Below are positions 27,201 to 38,000 of a stretch of DNA of 48,879 bases, piece by piece. Under the pieces are notes generated by a model. That model worked only from the letters and a program-made list of their open reading frames with translations. It was not told where the DNA came from and did no database searches. The first letter of the stretch is position 1; every line of letters begins with the position of its first letter. Both the position numbers and the translations under genes were made by a program. The DNA comes from Gracilibacillus oryzae (GTDB lineage Bacteria > Bacillota > Bacilli > Bacillales > Amphibacillaceae): positions 5,483 to 54,361 of the forward strand of contig NZ_ML762431.1 in NCBI RefSeq assembly GCF_009498735.1. The letters run 5' to 3'.

Positions 27201-27346
27201 CCTGTGGTTACTTGTTTTTCCTCAATAAATGAATACGTATCTGCATCTTCGTAGTAATATTTCTTCATATTCCAATTGTTGATTTCGATCAGATCCAGAT
27301 ATAGATTGCTTTTCAGCTGCCTTATCAGACGGTAAATTCGCTGCAT
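24218..27346 (-). CDS. Alpha-mannosidase, glycoside hydrolase family 38
   Basis: This is a 1042-residue zinc-dependent alpha-mannosidase. The zinc-site motif HIDVAWLW lies near residue 252 and the nucleophile Asp in EWLPDTFGY near residue 363. RFPYDLFHWEGIDGTTILSY and NQFHDIIPGTSIESVY are typical of the long class II GH38 enzymes. The N-terminal ~230 residues form the ancillary domain of this subgroup, and the C-terminal half is the beta-sandwich region ending LKPYEISTF. No signal peptide is seen. The start ATG 27346 follows GGGGGA. It is a paralogue of the GH38 at 35007-38126 (similar length and architecture) and more distant from the shorter one at 32265-34991. It follows the broken GH3 gene by 12 bp. 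Confidence 0.93.
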   Translation of the reverse strand: MQRIYRLIRQLKSNLYLDLIEINNWNMKKYYYEDADTYSFIEEKQVTTGEFLIHSGETAFLTASVPLAENLLDQHTGIVFAASGPGGKLSHYEGLLSVGGTPLQGFDRNRSFCQFPDSLQKEGKLDLHIELFNPVGIPEDHLRGFNLVAGAETNPPPIYLHNSKLVKVRKDLQDLLYTLETACSTLNLLKDNEAVANVLVQKLEATANRFKMITDFDQIDPASVQQEDKEIRDTLAKLAGYREGTIKAIGQSHIDVAWLWPMKETIRKASRTFSTASTLLEEFEEFEYAQSQPQLFEFVKKHYPKVFERVKKHVTDGRMEIIGGMWVEPDLNIPSGESLVRQLLYGKKYFQEEFGQKPRVEWLPDTFGYCASLPQILKKAEIDYFMTTKLNWNDTNRFPYDLFHWEGIDGTTILSYLHTILGQQSTPKEIKETWNDFNQKKEYDERMLVYGYGDGGGGVTREMIESIKRSESLPGLPDVKFSKVHDFFDRITEKSPDLPKWYGDLYLELHRGTYTTHANIKKYNRTVEHLFRNLEIWHSFASFYLNNEYPKDEINRLWKLIMLNQFHDIIPGTSIESVYELSRKQYQEIVEGGEQLQNTAVQQIASNIDTEGPGEPYVIFNSLGWNRDRLITIKGDKALANKSIVDQDGKAYAADYIWNKEGELEIQALIPDVPQFGYKTVWLTDTAQQKPAEPQAFNGKWETANYKITFNENGFIAGLYDKSADREVIQAGQIANELQLFDDLPTDWDAWDIDPKFASQKLNNTTLLESKVVYAGELTDELFFQWKINDSVVSQRMIFDHTTRLIHFRTHVDWKETNKLLKVAFPVNVFSPFATYEIPFGTVTRPTHNNTTWEQAQFEVCGQKWADLSEGSYGVSLLNDCKYGYDVKERNIRLSLLRSPKWPDVTADIHEHEFAYSLYPHQGDWRNAKTVQKGHEINTNDPVVKIDQHKGNLDPAASFVEFQSDSVVLEAIKLAENEQGVVMRLYEAEGNETAVQMKLQGEAVITETNLLEKPVAGSEQMDSLERKLKPYEISTFHVSKVK

Positions 27347-27358
27347 ATATATCCCCCG

Positions 27359-29574
27359 CTATTGAATAATTAATTTTCTTTCTTGTAAACGGTCTGGTGA
27401 ATCACCAACCAGAAGCGTCACATTTCCCGGTTCGACAACGTGCTCCATTCTTACATTCCAGATCGATAAATCTTCTTCGCTTAACGATAGAGTGACTGTT
27501 GTTGACTTGCCGGCTGGGATCCATACTTTTTGGAAATCTTTCAGTTCGCTGATCCGCTGTGTCACAGAAGATTCCAGATCTTTAATATATAATTGCATCA
27601 CAGCATAGCCATCATAGTTTCCGCTGTTTGTCACTTCTATTGATAGGTTCACTTTCTCCTTACTTAACGTGTCTCTTTCAATCACAAGCGGTTCTGTCTC
27701 TGCAAAATGATAGTCAAAAGAAGTATAGGACAATCCGTAGCCAAACCGGTACATGGCGTCTCCATCTCCATCATAATAATCTCGCTTTCCGCCACTATTT
27801 TTATAATTATAGTAAACTGGCAATTGACCCGAAGAAGCAGGTATGGATATTGGGAGTTTTCCACTTGGATTGACCTCACCGAATATTACTTCGGCAATGG
27901 CTTTTCCTCCTTGCTGGCCGGGATACCAGCCAATCAGGATACTATCTAAATCAGCTTCTATATTTTGAATACTATGCGGTCTTCCCTGGATAAACACACC
28001 AACCATCGGAATATTGAAAGCTGCCAGCTCTTTTACTAGTTCTTCCTGCACCCCGCCCAATTCCATCTGCGCAACATCGATATTTTCACCGCAATCCATT
28101 TGGGTCTGGTCCTCATTAACCACAGCCCCATTATCGTGAAATGCCATGCCGAACTTTCTCGCACTGGATCCGCCTAAAGCAAGGATGATCACATCTGCCT
28201 GACTGGCAATCTCTTTCGCCTGTTCAAACCCTGACACATCTTCTGAGCGGATTCCACAGCCCTGGGCATATAAGACATTCGCACTGTCACCTGCCACAGA
28301 CGCAATTCCTTCTTTAACCGTAATTACCGCTCCTTTTCGCTGTGGCGGCGTATAATCACCAAGCATGTTATACACATTGTCCGCATTCGGGCCAATGACG
28401 GCGATCGTGCCTTTCTTTTTGAGTGGTAACAAGTTCGACTTATTTTTTAACAAGGTGATGCTTTCTCTGGCTATTTCCAGATTCAGCCTTGCACCTTCTT
28501 TTCTCTCAATCTCAGGTTTCTCTTCTACAGCAAAATTTTCTTCAAACAACCCTAACAGAAATTTCACTCGCAATACTCTTCTTACTGCCTCATCGACGGT
28601 TTTTTCACTAATTTTTCCATTTTCCACTGCTGACTCTATCTTGTTATAAATATCATCCCATAAGCTTAAATCAACGCCAGCTTTCAGCGCATATGCTGCA
28701 GCTAATTCTTCATCTCCTGTTAATTGAATCAGCCGGTCCAACGCTTTCCCGTCAGCCATCACCATGCCTTCAAACCCCAGCTCATCTCTTAATATATCTG
28801 TTAAGAGATGACGATTGGCGTGACATGGCACGCCATCGATTTCATGCCTGCTTTCATTGGCGGAAGATGCACCTCTCGTAATTCTCTTTCACCGATTAGA
28901 GCTGGACCTGCATTATGACCGCCAACAGCAGAACCTTGAGCAGCAAAATGTTTTAAAACAGCAATAACATCTGGTGAATCGCCTTGCATTCCTTTTACAA
29001 CAGCTTCTGTCATTTTAGAAGCAAGATAGGCATCTTCGCCGAAACATTCTTCTGTTCGGCCCCATCTCGGATCTCTGGCGATATCAAGCGTTGATACCAA
29101 GCCAAGGTGGACACCTTTTTCCTTTAACTCTGCTGCTACTTGTCGAGATACTTTTTGCTGCAGCTCGGGATTCCATGTTGCCCCAGCGCCGATATGTGTT
29201 GGAAATACGGTACTGTCCAACGCCTGATGCCCATGCGGACATTCTTCTGAGAACAATACTGGAATGCCTAATCTTGTATTTTCTTTGATATATTGCTGAA
29301 TCATATTGGTAACCTTTTTACAATCTTCTAATGGAATCCCATTATCGAAACTGACACCAGACCATGGATCTGCCCGGAACAGACCATACAATGCGCCGAT
29401 TCCTTGAAAAGCTTCGACATGCTCTTTGAACAGATCGGTTAGTTCATAATTGTCGCCATTCTTTTTGTACACTTCCCAGCCGTATAATTTTTGATTTAAC
29501 TGGCCGACTTTTTCTTTTAACGTCATTTGCTCTAACAATTGATCCACTTGTTGGTCAAGCAATCTTCTCACCAC
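27359..29574 (-). pseudogene. Beta-glucosidase-like glycoside hydrolase family 3, disrupted by an internal deletion and frameshift
   Basis: The gene is split into two frames that overlap near 28801-28831. The 5' part (29574 to 28801) encodes the start of the GH3 TIM barrel, with CPHGHQALDSTVFPTHIGAG, ARDPRWGRTEECFGED and the KHF motif (VLKHFAAQGS). It runs off after LPPMKAGMKS into a stop. The other frame resumes at EIDGVPCHANRHLLTDILRD, includes the nucleophile region GFEGMVMADG, and covers the second GH3 domain and the fibronectin-like C-terminus. In intact GH3 proteins about 11-15 residues (pattern GALSVMAAYN) join these parts, so roughly 35-45 bases appear lost near 28840-28850. An inactive enzyme is likely. 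An assembly error cannot be excluded. The GTG or TTG start at 29574-29562 is uncertain. Confidence 0.85.
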
Positions 29575-29580
29575 CTCTAA

Positions 29581-30948
29581 CTAGATTTCCGTTTTTCTTG
29601 TTAGTTTAAAAACATGGGCTATTGGTGCAGTGCTTTCCACTAATACAGGCATATTAATCAGAATGCCCGTCTCATTTTGTTCAAAATCGAGCAGTTCCTC
29701 TGTTCCCATTAACTCGATTTGTGAGATTTCTTCATGAAATGGAATCACCACACTGCTGTTTTGAAATGCCTGATCATTTTCCTGATATAGACGGAAACAA
29801 TAGACATGATCATCTTTCATCGTAAAGGCATAATCATCTTGATAATATGGTGCAACGATTCTAGTGCCATAAATAGCTTCACCGTAAATATTTAGCCACT
29901 CACCCATTTCCTTCATGAGTTCCTTCGCTCTTCTTGGCAGTCTGCCATCAGGCTGTGGCGGCACATTCAATGCTAGAGTCCCGCCTTTTGCGACGATTTC
30001 GATTAAGACTTGAATGATTTCTCTTAACGTTTTATATTCATCTTCATATTTAAACGAAAATGATGTTGCGATCGTGATACAGCTTTCCCATGGCACATGA
30101 ATGGGATGTTCCGGAATTGTCTGCTCTGGTGTAATATAATTTTCATATAGACCGCCAACTGTCCGGTCAGCCGTTAACAGCCATGGCTGATGATTCCGCG
30201 CTTTTTCCACTACTTCGCCTAAGCGAATATCCTGGTTGCGCTTGCCAACCCACCCGGCATCCAGCCATAAGATATCGATCTTGCCGTATTTGGTCATCAG
30301 CTCCATAATCTGGTTATGGGTAAAACTGATAAACTTCTCCCACATCCATGGATATTGATCAGGATCATAGGAAGGGCCTCTCCACATCTGACTTTTTCTC
30401 TCCATCCCTGGTGCCCAGTAATATGGGGTATGCCAATCTGCTTTGGAAAAATATGCTGCAATAGCGATATCTTTTGCACGGAATGCATCAAAAACATTCC
30501 TTGTGATATCCGCATATTTGTGGGTGTGAAAAGGACAATCTTTGCCAGTGATCTTATAATCTGTTTCGTGTGTGTCCCACATGCTGAAACCATCATGGTG
30601 TTTCGTTGTGAAAATGAGATAGTTAAAGCCTGAATCTGATGCCAGTTCCGCCCATTCCTCTGGCTGAAATCTGATCGGGTTAAAGGTTTTATTCAAATCA
30701 AAATATTCTCTTTTGAAATCTTCCATGTCCTCTGTCCAGTCCACATCATCACGGGACCAGTCGCCATCATCATCACTTAATGCCCATGATTCGACTAAAC
30801 CGATTTGCGAATAAGGGCCCCAATGCATCATCAAGGCAAGCTTCTGGTCTTTAAACCATTCGAGCCGCTCCTGCAGTAAGGGACTTTCTGGCTGGATCCA
30901 GTTTTCTTCTGCTGAATAATTATGCACACCTTTTTCCAATTCACTCAT
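29581..30948 (-). CDS. Alpha-L-fucosidase, glycoside hydrolase family 29
   Basis: This is a 455-residue retaining alpha-L-fucosidase. Family motifs are LALMMHWGPYSQIG near residue 38, YLIFTTKHHDGFSMWDT near 110, and KIDILWLDAGW near 225, where the Asp is the expected nucleophile. The C-terminal beta-sandwich is short. No signal peptide is present, so fucose would be removed from imported oligosaccharides. The start ATG 30948 follows GGAGG and overlaps the GH125 gene end by 8 bp, which indicates coupling. Core or antennary fucose on N-glycans is a fitting substrate, and a GH29 is also part of the pneumococcal N-glycan locus. Linkage specificity cannot be read from sequence. Confidence 0.93.
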   Translation of the reverse strand: MSELEKGVHNYSAEENWIQPESPLLQERLEWFKDQKLALMMHWGPYSQIGLVESWALSDDDGDWSRDDVDWTEDMEDFKREYFDLNKTFNPIRFQPEEWAELASDSGFNYLIFTTKHHDGFSMWDTHETDYKITGKDCPFHTHKYADITRNVFDAFRAKDIAIAAYFSKADWHTPYYWAPGMERKSQMWRGPSYDPDQYPWMWEKFISFTHNQIMELMTKYGKIDILWLDAGWVGKRNQDIRLGEVVEKARNHQPWLLTADRTVGGLYENYITPEQTIPEHPIHVPWESCITIATSFSFKYEDEYKTLREIIQVLIEIVAKGGTLALNVPPQPDGRLPRRAKELMKEMGEWLNIYGEAIYGTRIVAPYYQDDYAFTMKDDHVYCFRLYQENDQAFQNSSVVIPFHEEISQIELMGTEELLDFEQNETGILINMPVLVESTAPIAHVFKLTRKTEI

Positions 30949-32260
30949 TTTTATCAGCCTCCTTGATTGCTAACGGGCTGCCAGGAACATACAAACTCAT
31001 TCTGCTTAAGACAAATTCACTGAACATCGAGTTTGCCCAGGAAAACCATGGTCTGGTGAACTTTGTAGGATCATCGACATGAAAACCTTCGTGCATCAGA
31101 TTTGTATTGGCATCTGTCTGCTTAAACAAGTTCAGGATTTCCTGTTTTTCTTTTTCCTCAATGGACGTAAGCCCTTGAATAGCTAAAGCAATATGCCAAA
31201 TATATTGATCAGGTGTATGCGGGCTGCCGATTCCTTTGGCAACTTTTCCTTCGAAATAATACGGATTTTCTTCACTTAAAAGAAATTTTCTGGTATTCAG
31301 ATAAATCTCATCATCGAACGAGCAATAGCCTAAATAAGGCATCGATAATAAACTCGGCACATTGGCATCATCCATCAGCACATAATTTCCCAACCCATCT
31401 GTCTCATAAGCGTAAATCTCGCCATACTCTGGATGTTGTGTAATTCCAAATGTTTTGATCCCATGATCTATTTCTGCTTTCAGTTTCTGAGCCGCCTGCA
31501 TAATGGCACTATCCTGCAACACTGTTTCTGCGATTTCAATGATATAACCAAGTGCGACAACGGCAAACATGTTCGCGGGAACCAGGTAACCATATTTACA
31601 TGCATCATCACTAGGACGGAAGCCGCTCCATGTCATTCCGGTATACCCTACAGGTGCGCCATAGCCATCATGGGAAAGAGTATCCTGTGCAGGGCAATTA
31701 TCCCGCACAAAATAATAATCAGATTGTTCATGGTGCTGCTCTGTTTTCCATACTTTTAAGATGTTCTTTACTGCCTTCACAAACGTGGCATCAAAAGAGG
31801 AGGTATCCCCAGTGGATTTCCAGTACAGATAAGCCAGTTGAACAGGATAGCACAATGAATCGATTTCATATTTTCGTTCCCAGATCCAGTCTGTCATTTT
31901 TGTCTGGTCTTCATGATATCTCTTCCCATTTGCTTCCTCATTAAAGGCATTGGCATAGGGATCATGATTGATAAAGAAGAACTGCTTTTGGATCACCCCT
32001 AGAATCATCTTCGCGATTGCCTCATCTTTTTCTGCCAAGAGTAAATATGGCCGCACTTGTGCTGCCGAATCACGGAGCCACATTGCCGGAATGTCACCTG
32101 TTATCACAAAGGTGGACCCATCTGACTGGCGGCGGATCGTTGTTTGATAGGTGTTGACAAACGTTTGCTCAAACATATCTGCTATTTTTTTATCATTTGG
32201 ATAATGCTGTTTTACTCTTTCGATTAATTGATCAATGGATGCTGTAATAGTCTGTTTCAT
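30941..32260 (-). CDS. Exo-alpha-1,6-mannosidase, glycoside hydrolase family 125
   Basis: This is a 439-residue metal-independent (alpha/alpha)6 exo-alpha-1,6-mannosidase, formerly DUF1237. Characteristic segments are FVITGDIPAMWLRDSAAQVR near residue 52, KYEIDSLCYPVQLAYLYW, DGYGAPVGYTGMTWSGFRPS and YGYLVPANMF. It has normal family length and no signal peptide. GH125 enzymes remove alpha-1,6-linked mannose from the trimmed N-glycan core, complementing GH38. I place the start at ATG 32260 (MKQTITASID) behind GAAGGAAG; the in-frame ATG at 32293 lies inside the upstream gene without a ribosome site. The pair GH38-GH125 is adjacent here, as in Streptococcus pneumoniae. Confidence 0.94.
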   Translation of the reverse strand: MKQTITASIDQLIERVKQHYPNDKKIADMFEQTFVNTYQTTIRRQSDGSTFVITGDIPAMWLRDSAAQVRPYLLLAEKDEAIAKMILGVIQKQFFFINHDPYANAFNEEANGKRYHEDQTKMTDWIWERKYEIDSLCYPVQLAYLYWKSTGDTSSFDATFVKAVKNILKVWKTEQHHEQSDYYFVRDNCPAQDTLSHDGYGAPVGYTGMTWSGFRPSDDACKYGYLVPANMFAVVALGYIIEIAETVLQDSAIMQAAQKLKAEIDHGIKTFGITQHPEYGEIYAYETDGLGNYVLMDDANVPSLLSMPYLGYCSFDDEIYLNTRKFLLSEENPYYFEGKVAKGIGSPHTPDQYIWHIALAIQGLTSIEEKEKQEILNLFKQTDANTNLMHEGFHVDDPTKFTRPWFSWANSMFSEFVLSRMSLYVPGSPLAIKEADKNE

Positions 32261-32264
32261 TCTT

Positions 32265-34991
32265 TCACTTCCTTCTATCAGGAATGATGCCAATCGTTTT
32301 TATTTCGTACGGCTTTACCTCAATAGCTCGATCATTTGATATAGCTTCTAACTTTTCCTCGACAACATTGCTTTCATAAATCTTCTCATATCGACCATTT
32401 TTCATCAGATGTACTGTTCCAGCCTTGTTTGTCATATTAAAGCAGCGAATCATCAAATCTTCTGTTGTCTGGGAGACTTTCAGCGATGTCTGGGCTATCT
32501 GCTCATCAGCTTTACAGGAAATATATTGATAAGAACCTGGAACCTCCCCAAATTGAACAGGAATCTGCAAAACAGGCATTTCCACAGGATACTGATAGGC
32601 CTCCTGATAAACTGCTTCTGCTTTTTTATTGCCGATATGTGGCAGTATTTTGAAAGAAGCGGTTTGAGTGCCCAGGCATTGTGCTTCAGGTGTAGGGAAA
32701 TATCCCCAATCTCCTAATTCACCTACTGATCTCAGTAATGTGACCGCAATCGTGTTATTGCCATCTCTTAACAACTCATATTCCTGTAATCCTTTATTCG
32801 CAATGGTGATTCCTTTCTCTTCATTATAGATACTGACAAAAGCATGCTGGTGCTGTGAATGATCCGGATTGTTCCATTCTTCCGCAGGTTGGTTCGGCCG
32901 TTTGGCAACCTCAAAGATCGAATCAGCAAAGTGCTCTTCTGCCTCTATATTTGTTGGAAACAGCACACGTAAACGGTGATCCTTCGCATTATTCTCAAAC
33001 TCTGCTGTGACATCGACACCTGTTCCGTTTTTCTCCAGGCTGACCTTTGTCTTTATTGTAAACAAAACCTGTTTCGTGCTTCGTTTGGCTTTGCGCGATG
33101 TGAACCAGACAAGCTGCTGACGTTCCTGCTGTAAAAGGTCTTCCCCGCTTTCCGGCATTTCGAATTGGTGGATAATCTCATATGTTGCCCGAATCGGAGA
33201 ATTCTCTGCCAATCGAATCCTTGCCTTAACATTTTCTGTTGTAATCGGCATATCTTCTGCTGGTTGTTTATACATATATTCATTGCCGACATCTCCACTA
33301 TCTTCATAGATTAGAAGATTGGGAAAATGCTCATTTGTCTGCTTGTCAAAAATCGTTAATGACCCGTTTGGATTGATTTCCACTTTGAGATAACGGTTTT
33401 CCAGCGTATTTTCTTCTACCGCTATTTTAGGTGATTCGCTCACCGTTTTCTCAGCTTCAACAAAGGCAAATGTCTGATGACTAAATGGCGCAGTATCCTT
33501 CACTTCAAAAGCTGCTTTTACTCTTTTCGCCATATAAGGCTGACGGAACCTGTGCTCAGGCAAGTCATAGTCAAATACCACCTGGACATCCTCCATCTGA
33601 TAATCATATTCCGTCCCATCTGCATCAACTAAAATAAAGCCATCCACACTGAATTCCTCTAATGACTTGCGATGGATTCCTTCTGAAAAGTAAACCCGTT
33701 TGAAATCTGCTTCCACTGTTACTACTCCTGTTCGCTCAACAGCTGTCGTATTAAAAACAACAAATGGTACGGCATTCTCACCATATTTAGCAAAGGAACT
33801 TGTATCGATCTTTGACCCTAATTTCTCCAGTGTTGCTTGTTTGAAACTCTCTGTCATATGCTTGCTTTTCTCGAATCTTGTCACCATTTCTCTGTGCACT
33901 TCATCAACACTGCAGCCGCAAATACTGTCATGCGGATGATTTTGCATTAATGTTTTCCAGGCATATTCTAAAATGTCATGATCGTATTTTTCCCCTAATA
34001 AATAGGCAAATGCTGCCAGAGGCTCTGCTTCTTTTTCCAATAATGTCTGTACTTCCTGATTCATCTGCTTCAGATAAACGCGCGAGGAAGCTGTGTTAAC
34101 AAGTGTTCCCCAGCCATCAGTATGCTGGCTTCTTAATTCGCCTTCAATTTCTTTTAATTTTGTCTGATCTAACTGCTGATCCAATTCTTTAACATAATCA
34201 TTAAAATTAGAATGAATAAATTCATACTCCGGATACAAGGCTTCCGCTGTTTTAATAGCTTTGGACAAATCTGTCTGGATCGGCTGATGGTCACAGCCAT
34301 TCAGCATCAGCAAATGGTCTGAAGCTGCAAACTTCTCCATTGCCTCAATATGTCCATCCCAGTATTTACGTGCAGCCTCTGCTTCCACAGGAACTTCGTT
34401 ACCATTACAATACCAGTTGGCAAACAATATGCCTGTAACGCTGGAACCATCAGGTGATGTCCACTTCATTTCAGAATAAGGAGATTCATAGATCGCCGTC
34501 TCACTGACAAGGTTATTAAACCCTGTCGGCTTCACCCCGCGGCCAAATGCTGCATGCTTGATGCCTGCCTGCTGCAATAGCTGTGCCGCTTGCCCCATAT
34601 TGCCGAAAGAGTCAGGGAAATAACCAATTTGCGATACATTTCCCCACTTTTTCGCATCCTTCTGTCCATACTGCAAGTTGCGGACATTCGCCTCACTGCT
34701 TGTTAGAAATTCATCCTGCAGAATATACCATGGCCCAACATGAATTCGGCCGGCTTCAACCAAACTTTTCAATTTTGATCTCAATTCAGGTCTCACTTGC
34801 AAATAATCATCCAGAATAATCGTCTGTCCATCTAAATGGAAGCTCTGAAAGTCTGGATCTGTTTCTAATGTATCAATAAGCTTATCCATAAACTCGATTA
34901 ACAGATAATGATGCTTTTCATATGGCAGGTACCATTCTCTATCCCAGTGTGTATGGGAAATAATATGAATTTTCTTTTTGTTCGGACTCAA
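32265..34991 (-). CDS. Alpha-mannosidase, glycoside hydrolase family 38, short MngB-like type
   Basis: This is a 908-residue GH38 enzyme of the shorter bacterial subgroup that includes MngB and the pneumococcal N-glycan alpha-mannosidase. Catalysis starts right at the N-terminus: His15 and Asp17 in ISHTHWDREWY bind zinc, and the nucleophile Asp lies in GYFPDSFGNMGQ near residue 125. QNHPHDSICGCSVDEVHREM near residue 350 is the second metal-binding region. There is no signal peptide. The start codon is TTG at 34991, fixed by GGAGG seven bases upstream. The gene is followed by the GH125 start after only 4 bp. It probably trims alpha-1,2/1,3-linked mannose of imported glycans; hydrolysis of mannosylglycerate is an alternative, but the context argues against it. 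Confidence 0.93.
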   Translation of the reverse strand: MSPNKKKIHIISHTHWDREWYLPYEKHHYLLIEFMDKLIDTLETDPDFQSFHLDGQTIILDDYLQVRPELRSKLKSLVEAGRIHVGPWYILQDEFLTSSEANVRNLQYGQKDAKKWGNVSQIGYFPDSFGNMGQAAQLLQQAGIKHAAFGRGVKPTGFNNLVSETAIYESPYSEMKWTSPDGSSVTGILFANWYCNGNEVPVEAEAARKYWDGHIEAMEKFAASDHLLMLNGCDHQPIQTDLSKAIKTAEALYPEYEFIHSNFNDYVKELDQQLDQTKLKEIEGELRSQHTDGWGTLVNTASSRVYLKQMNQEVQTLLEKEAEPLAAFAYLLGEKYDHDILEYAWKTLMQNHPHDSICGCSVDEVHREMVTRFEKSKHMTESFKQATLEKLGSKIDTSSFAKYGENAVPFVVFNTTAVERTGVVTVEADFKRVYFSEGIHRKSLEEFSVDGFILVDADGTEYDYQMEDVQVVFDYDLPEHRFRQPYMAKRVKAAFEVKDTAPFSHQTFAFVEAEKTVSESPKIAVEENTLENRYLKVEINPNGSLTIFDKQTNEHFPNLLIYEDSGDVGNEYMYKQPAEDMPITTENVKARIRLAENSPIRATYEIIHQFEMPESGEDLLQQERQQLVWFTSRKAKRSTKQVLFTIKTKVSLEKNGTGVDVTAEFENNAKDHRLRVLFPTNIEAEEHFADSIFEVAKRPNQPAEEWNNPDHSQHQHAFVSIYNEEKGITIANKGLQEYELLRDGNNTIAVTLLRSVGELGDWGYFPTPEAQCLGTQTASFKILPHIGNKKAEAVYQEAYQYPVEMPVLQIPVQFGEVPGSYQYISCKADEQIAQTSLKVSQTTEDLMIRCFNMTNKAGTVHLMKNGRYEKIYESNVVEEKLEAISNDRAIEVKPYEIKTIGIIPDRRK

Positions 34992-35006
34992 ACTGACACC
35001 TCCAGG

Positions 35007-38000
35007 CTAATTCTGATATTTGATCAGGATTGTTTTAATTTCATATGGTTTGACGTTAAGTGTTATTTCGTTTCCATGCTGTTCGTCTGTGATTGGGTTT
35101 TCCAGCAGATCACATTCTGCCCATGAAGAGACTGGCAGGTTGCTTTCAAGCGTAATCTTTCCTCGTTTGCCATGGAATTCGTGAAATCGGACAATCAGTC
35201 CATTGTTATCTTCCGCTTTTTTCACTGCATCAATTTCCATGTTTTCTGCATTTATTGTAAACAATGACTTTTCTTGACTGCCAAAACTTCCCTGTACTGC
35301 CCGTAGTGGTGCATTCAGGTTATAAGCAAGCTGCTGCACTTGTGACTCACGCCAGTCATGTTCATGCGGCAGCAAGGCATATGTGAAAACATGTTCACCT
35401 AAATCTGCCTCTGGATCTGGATAAACAGGTGATTTTAATAAGGAAAGTCTCATCTTGTTATCCTTAATGTCATAGCCATATTTACTGTCATTTAACAAGC
35501 TGACACCATAGCCATTCTCCGATAAATCGGCCCACTTATGCCCAACTGTTTCAAACCGTGCATAATCCCAGCTTGTATTCCAGTGTGTTGGTCTGCTCAC
35601 ATTTCCGTACTGAATATCATAAGTTGCTTCTGTTGCGCGGATATCGACTGGAAATGCTACCTTAAGCAGACGCTGTCTTTCCTGCCAATCCACAGCTGTC
35701 CGGAAATCAATCCTTGGGTTATCTGCATATAACACCATCTCCTGCTTGATCACTGATTTGCCGTAATGCCATTCAAAACAGACTTTTGTAAAAATTTCAC
35801 CAGTTTCACCATGCATCACATCAACTAATTGTGTAACATGCTCATATTTTTCCTGATAAAAAATATCAATATCCCAAGCGTCAAACATCAATGGTTTATC
35901 TTCAAAGATTTGCAAATCATTTCCCAGCTGCCCTTGTTCCAATACTTCACGGTTTGCTCGTTTGTCCCAGATACGCGTGAGCTGGCCATGTTCATTCCAT
36001 TCAATCTGATAAAATGGTGTGCTGACACTGTTGCTATCTTTTTGGAATAAAGAAGTGGATACTTTTTGTTCCTCCTCTTCAACCGTAATCGTCGCAAACC
36101 CTAATGCCGGGATATCTTTGACATAAACATAGACACCGTCCGCAGCAGATTGAGAGGCTAACAGATTACCTGCTTCATCCCGCCAGACTCCATCACTTTT
36201 ACGAGAAATAAACACCCAATCAGCACGTTTCCATGAAGAACTGTTCACTATTGTCCAGGTATCTTCTTTATCATTGGCAACATGAAGTTGAAGAGCTTCC
36301 TGCGTCGTTTTCTCTACTATTTGTTCTGCTTCTGCATATTCTTTTCTTGCATCTTCATATACTTCATTGATCGAGGAGCCTGGAATAATATCATGAAACT
36401 GATTTCTTAAAATAATCTTCCAGCCTTCTGTTAATTCCTTCGCAGGATAAGAAGAATTGGTTAGGCTTGCCCAGCTGTTTAACCATTCACTTTCCCGGTA
36501 AGACAGCTCAAGCATGCGGTTGTACTTTTTCATAAAGGCTTGCGAAGTATATGTTCCTCTATGAAACTCTAAATATAATTCCCCGTCCCATGTGTGCACG
36601 TATTCCTCCGTATCAGCTACTGTTTCTCTTATTTTCTTAAAATAATCAGCTGCTTTTCCTGGTTTGGCTTGAGGAAGTCCCGGCATTTGATCCATTCGTT
36701 TTCTTACCTCTAACATCTCCCGATTGACACCACCGCCGCCATCACCATAACCATAAGCAAGCAGTAAATCCTGATTGACGTTTTTATCCTTGTACGCTTC
36801 CCACGATTCCAGCAGTATCTTCGGCTGCATATAGCCGTTGTACGTATAGTAGGTTGACTCAGGCCAGGGCTCTGTTGTTGTAATAAAATGGGTCAAAATG
36901 CTGCTCCCGTCGATTCCTTTCCAGTGAAACGTATCATGCGGCATCCGGTTATATTGATTCCAGCTTATTTTCGTTGTCATAAATGATTGGAAGCCCGCTT
37001 TTTTCAGGATTTGCGGTAATGCCCAGCTGTAACCAAACACATCTGGCAGCCATAATACTTCATTCTTTTTGTTAAATTCCTTCTGAAAGAATCTTGTACC
37101 GAGAAGGAGTTGCCTTACTAATGATTCTCCTGACGGGATGTTGCAGTCAGCCTCCACCCACATTCCGCCTTCCACTTCCCATTTTCCTTCCTCGATTTTC
37201 TGTTTGATTTTTTCATAAATCTCCGGATAATCTGCTTTGATATATTCATATAACTGTGGCTGGCTTTGTAAAAATAAATATTCCGGATATTGTTCCATTA
37301 AACGAAGCACTGTACTGAATGATCTTGCTGACTTTTCCCTGGTATGTTTTAACCGCCATAACCATGCCACATCAATATGGGTATGGCCAATACAATGAAA
37401 AATCACATCACTATGTTTCTCTAATTGACTCCAATTCTCTGACAGATAACTGCTTGAATTGTAAATGGACTGGTAAAATTCATCTGATCCTGGTGACAGC
37501 CAGTCAATCATCTGAAAAGCTTTGTTCAGTAATTGGGTTAACTGCTGTTTTTCTGTTTGGGTATCTTTTAACTGCTGAACGGTCTCCAGCATTGTCTTTG
37601 TATCAAAATAAAAACCATCTACTACCTCGTCCAGATATGCGATACTGGCATGCTTAAACCGGTAATATTGGTCTTGTGGTTTGCCTCCGCCTTCAAGTCC
37701 TGACCATAACCGCAGATCCACCTTGAGGTCTTTTCCCGCATGATCACTTGCCAAAAATACCTCTTTATGATTGGAATCTACTCCCTGATATGGCTGATTG
37801 TTGACGAATAATAATGATTCGAACCCTGAATTGCCGCCTGCGCCTGTGTCGCCAAAATCAAATCGTGCGACAACTTTTTTATTTTCCCATTCTGTCGGGA
37901 TATGTAATGTTGTAGAAAGCCAAACGTACAGATCTCTGCCAGACCAGTGATCGCCCAATTGGACTGTTTGGCTTTCCTTATTATTTTCTGGAGGATATGT

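Noticed and set aside
28801-28831. Programmed frameshift joining the two GH3 frames
   Set aside because: Conserved residues are missing at the junction, so this is a deletion and not just a change of frame; no slippery sequence is seen.
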